The position numbers were made by a program, and so were the translations under genes. 7,586 nucleotides of DNA, from assembly GCA_946481205.1 (NCBI GenBank), contig CAMLNB010000168.1, forward strand, positions 1 through 7,586, given 5' to 3'. The DNA is from an uncultured Kangiella sp. GTDB taxonomy: Bacteria; Pseudomonadota; Gammaproteobacteria; Enterobacterales; DSM-103792. Under the pieces are notes generated by a model. It searched no databases. It saw only the letters and a program-made list of their open reading frames with translations, and had not been told where the DNA came from. Shown here piece after piece: positions 5,253 through 7,586 of the stretch (positions within the stretch are counted from its first letter, which is position 1; every line of letters begins with the position of its first letter).

Positions 5253-7352
5253 ATGAGTCCCTATACCTCCACGGCGGCGTTGTTCGCTGCCACGTTGTTT
5301 TTGCCGCTGCCAGCCAAAGCCGCAAACACTGACCCGTCGGCGATCGAGCCCTGCCCGATTGAAGCGTTGGCATCGACCAGCCGCTTGCCGGAAGAGTGCG
5401 CACCCAATCCCCCTCCGCCGCCACCGCCGCCACCACCTCCGCCGCCGCCGCCGCCTCCGCCGTGTCCTATCGAAATGCTGACTCCGATGCAGCGTCTGCC
5501 CGATGACTGCGAACCGCCGCCGCCACCGCCGCCGCCACCACCGGTCAGCCCGAGAGCAGTGTGGTACACACCGTTCAGCGAATCGTCGAACGTGCGGGTG
5601 CAATGGCGCTCGGTGCCGGACGCGAGCTACTACCGCTTGAATCGCATCATCAACGGTGTCAGCACTGCCGTTTACACCGGCTCGCAAACCTACCGTGATG
5701 TCGCGATAGGCTCGGAAGGCCAGTATCAATTCTCGGTCAGCGCCTGCAACAGCAGCGGCTGCTCATCGGCGACCAGCCAATCCAATGTCGAGATCAGTTT
5801 TGGTCCGCGTGGTGATGGCGCAACGCAAGGCTTGGTGCAAAAAAGTGACGGCACCGAAAAAGGCGACGCCACGGCGATGCTCGGTTTCGTTGCGCAGATC
5901 GGTATGGGGTACGACCGCTTGCGGCAGGAGCTGGTGGGTGAAGTCTGTCTCGACACTGGCACCGCCAATGTTCAGACACTCGACAACCGCAGCAAAACCT
6001 TCAATCTCAGTCTGAGCAAAACGCGCGAAGAGTTGTTCCGCTCGTTGAACCTGACCGAGAACCTGAGCGTCGGCGCTGCGTATTCGAGCTTCACGGGTTC
6101 GTTCACCGGCAAGAAATCGCTGGCGTACACCTCGAAGCGCGTAGAAGACACGCATATCCTCACCGCGTCGTTCATTGACCGCTACACCACCACGCAAGTC
6201 ACCAATGGCGCCACGCTGCCATTCGGTGGGACCTATCAGGGTTGGTTGCTGGGCGGGCAGTCGGCGCACTTCCGCAACACCTGTGGCGATGCCTATGTCT
6301 CCAACTACGACACCGGTCGCGAAGTGACGCTGACTTTCCAGATGACCAGCGACGATTTCTCCAGCTCGGAAGTGCGCAGTCGCACCGCCGATCTGAAAAT
6401 CGCCATCGGCAGTTATGTCTCGGGTGGTTACAGTCAGGAAAAGCGCACCGAGATCGATACCACGTACAGCAAGTACGGTGTGCAGGTCTATGTGGTCAGC
6501 ACCGGTTCCGGTGCCGAGGTTGCCAGCTTGCTGACGCTTGATGCCGGTCTGGATTACTTGCGGCGCTTTGAGCAGGAGCCGAGCACGCAGTTGGTGGTAT
6601 TCAATTACGGCACCACCGACTATCTGCGACCGACCTCGGTGCCAGTCAGCGCTTGGCCGGACTACAAGCCGGTACGCAATACGCTGGACCGCTGGTATCG
6701 CTTCGACAACCAAGTCGCATTCCGCTGTCATGCCTTTGATCTGCCAAACAGCAGCGGCTCGGAAGTCGACAAGTATCTGTTGATGAACCAGTACGTCACC
6801 AGCGTCGCGGGCGCGACGGCCAATCCGCATGTGGTGTGCCGCAACACCAAGCGGACCTTGCAGCTGAACATCCAGAACTGTGAAGACACCAACAAATGGG
6901 GCCAATGCATCCAACCGGACAGTCAAACCTGTGCGGTGTCCGGCTCCAGTCTGTCCTGTCTGAACTACGCCATGCAGCTACCGGCCTGGATCAATAACGA
7001 CGCCACGCTGACGCTGAATCGCGAACTCGGCTCCGGCTTGACCGACAAATGCGAAACCGAAAGCAGCAGCGTCTGCCTTGGCAGCGCGTCAGTGAGCATT
7101 GTCGATTTGCGCCCGCGTGAGATCGACTGCTCCGGTGGCGGGTGCCCAGCCGAGAAAGATGGCATCACCGTCGAAACGCTGAGCATGCACCGCGCCAGCA
7201 ACGCGACCAACAGCATCAACAGCAGCACCAAATGCCTGAGCGCATCAGCGCGTATTTGCCGACCAGGCTGGTGGACCTCCGGTGCGCGCATCCGGCAGAA
7301 CCAGACCTTGCACGGTCTGCAGATGCTCCCTGCACGGGAATACAGCTTCTGA
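5253..7352 (+). CDS. Secreted MACPF/perforin-like protein with polyproline and FN3 domains
   Basis: This is a 699-residue exported protein, probably a pore-former. ATG 5253 is chosen because AAGGA lies 7 nt upstream and a signal peptide follows (cleavage after AKA, residue 23); the frame is open from ATG 5133, but that adds 40 non-signal residues. Order of parts: Cys-bounded motif CPIEALASTSRLPEEC (34-49), 18 prolines (53-70), second copy CPIEMLTPMQRLPDDC (71-86), 10 prolines (88-97), a fibronectin type III domain (about 98-184, with VQWRSVPDASYYRL and SACNSSGCS), a MACPF-like domain (about 207-460), and a Cys-rich C-terminal region with 12 cysteines (492-669). In the MACPF-like part, FRNTCGDAYVSNYDTGRE (about 340-357) fits the spacing of the MACPF signature (aromatic-G-T/S-H-F/Y-x6-G-G) as C-G-D-A-Y-x6-G-R. 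Small/polar alternating segments lie on either side (about 270-295 and 380-405), where membrane-inserting hairpins would be expected. The mature protein has 20 cysteines, suiting a disulfide-bonded extracellular protein. Target (prey, host or competitor) is unknown. Confidence 0.8.
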   Translation: MSPYTSTAALFAATLFLPLPAKAANTDPSAIEPCPIEALASTSRLPEECAPNPPPPPPPPPPPPPPPPPPCPIEMLTPMQRLPDDCEPPPPPPPPPPVSPRAVWYTPFSESSNVRVQWRSVPDASYYRLNRIINGVSTAVYTGSQTYRDVAIGSEGQYQFSVSACNSSGCSSATSQSNVEISFGPRGDGATQGLVQKSDGTEKGDATAMLGFVAQIGMGYDRLRQELVGEVCLDTGTANVQTLDNRSKTFNLSLSKTREELFRSLNLTENLSVGAAYSSFTGSFTGKKSLAYTSKRVEDTHILTASFIDRYTTTQVTNGATLPFGGTYQGWLLGGQSAHFRNTCGDAYVSNYDTGREVTLTFQMTSDDFSSSEVRSRTADLKIAIGSYVSGGYSQEKRTEIDTTYSKYGVQVYVVSTGSGAEVASLLTLDAGLDYLRRFEQEPSTQLVVFNYGTTDYLRPTSVPVSAWPDYKPVRNTLDRWYRFDNQVAFRCHAFDLPNSSGSEVDKYLLMNQYVTSVAGATANPHVVCRNTKRTLQLNIQNCEDTNKWGQCIQPDSQTCAVSGSSLSCLNYAMQLPAWINNDATLTLNRELGSGLTDKCETESSSVCLGSASVSIVDLRPREIDCSGGGCPAEKDGITVETLSMHRASNATNSINSSTKCLSASARICRPGWWTSGARIRQNQTLHGLQMLPAREYSF
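5352..5543 (+). repeat. Tandem Cys-bounded motif plus polyproline units (coding)
   Basis: Two units, each a 16-residue motif C-P-I-E-x-L-x4-R-L-P-[ED]-[ED]-C followed by a proline run: motif 5352-5399, 18 prolines 5409-5462, motif 5463-5510, 10 prolines 5514-5543. The proline codons are mainly CCG and CCA, so the DNA is a degenerate CCN repeat that might change length by slippage in steps of 3 without loss of frame. Confidence 0.9.
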
Positions 7353-7390
7353 GTGTTGTTGTAGCAGCAGTAATGGTCAAAGCCGCGACA

Positions 7391-7421
7391 AACAAAAGCC
7401 GGACATTGTCCGGCTTTTGTT
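7391..7421. terminator. Bidirectional rho-independent terminator
   Basis: A perfect 14-bp inverted repeat (7391-7404 with 7408-7421, loop ATT) has a GC-rich core GCCGGAC and A/T-rich outer arms, so both strands end with a T-rich tract. It lies 38 nt after the stop of the MACPF-like gene and 49 nt after the stop of the convergent gene, and so serves both. Confidence 0.9.
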
Positions 7422-7470
7422 CTTGTGTGCAGGCAGATATCAATTCGCTACGCAAAAATTATGCGACTTG

Positions 7471-7586
7471 TTAGCCAATCATTGAAACATGGGTATCTTC
7501 AAAAACGACTCCGTCGAATGAATCAACAGAAAAACTGTGTCCCCAGAACATGTCGTTATCGCCGTACCAGAACGTGAGCAGAGAAT
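7471..7586 (-). CDS. C-terminal end of a DUF2262/DUF6985-like protein (partial)
   Basis: The window edge cuts this gene; only its last 37 codons and TAA stop are present. The peptide contains FWYGDNDMFWGHSFSVD followed by FDGVVFEDTHVSMIG. An acidic run leading to D-M-F-W-G-H, a beta strand, and a closing small-hydrophobic-glycine end is what I remember of DUF2262 and the related DUF6985 proteins, small cytoplasmic proteins of unknown function, some of them found near polymorphic toxin genes. The reading is supported by natural-looking sequence, a stop placed just beyond a bidirectional terminator, and the lack of any competing frame. The family assignment rests on memory of the motif. Confidence 0.55.
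   Translation of the reverse strand, partial: SLLTFWYGDNDMFWGHSFSVDSFDGVVFEDTHVSMIG

Noticed and set aside
5409..5543. CCG/CCA repeat tracts as CRISPR or intergenic satellite
   Set aside because: They are degenerate triplets within a coding frame, with no spacers and no conserved repeat unit at DNA level.
5261..5569. Glycine-rich minus-strand frame
   Set aside because: Poly-glycine results from reading the CCN proline codons backwards; no start signal supports it.
5763..6926. 387-codon open frame on the minus strand opposite the MACPF-like gene
   Set aside because: It is the mirror frame of a gene with signal peptide, ribosome binding site and recognisable domains; its product has no coherent features.

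Overview
The window looks like a chromosomal segment of a GC-rich gammaproteobacterium that I cannot place to genus. The best taxonomic marker is a full-length RecG whose helicase motifs closely match the enterobacterial and pseudomonad proteins. All confident genes use similar codons, so there is no compositional sign of recent transfer. I see no rRNA, tRNA, insertion sequence or CRISPR array.

Layout. (1) 1-535, minus strand: a small three-helix membrane protein of the DUF6249 type, followed by what may be the start of another gene cut by the window edge, perhaps an ECF sigma factor. (2) 727-3157, plus strand: recG, then a small overlapping ORF of unknown function (102 aa). (3) 3168-4816: two divergently transcribed genes for exported family-3-type solute-binding proteins without a transporter beside them. 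Their shared promoter region holds a perfect 12-bp palindrome. (4) 4817-5252: a 436-bp gap without a convincing gene, containing a candidate promoter, an inverted repeat, and a hairpin against the ribosome binding site of the next gene. (5) 5253-7352: a 699-aa secreted protein with, in order, a signal peptide, two copies of a 16-residue Cys-bounded motif each followed by polyproline, a fibronectin type III domain, a divergent MACPF/perforin-like domain and a Cys-rich C-terminus. (6) 7391-7421: a strong bidirectional terminator. (7) 7471-7586, minus strand: the C-terminal end of a protein resembling DUF2262/DUF6985-type proteins.

The genes do not form one pathway. recG is housekeeping DNA repair, the two binding proteins are probably sensory or scavenging proteins, and the 699-aa protein appears to be a stand-alone secreted effector under its own control. 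That last gene is the most interesting item: a probable pore-forming protein with an unusual proline/cysteine N-terminal region.
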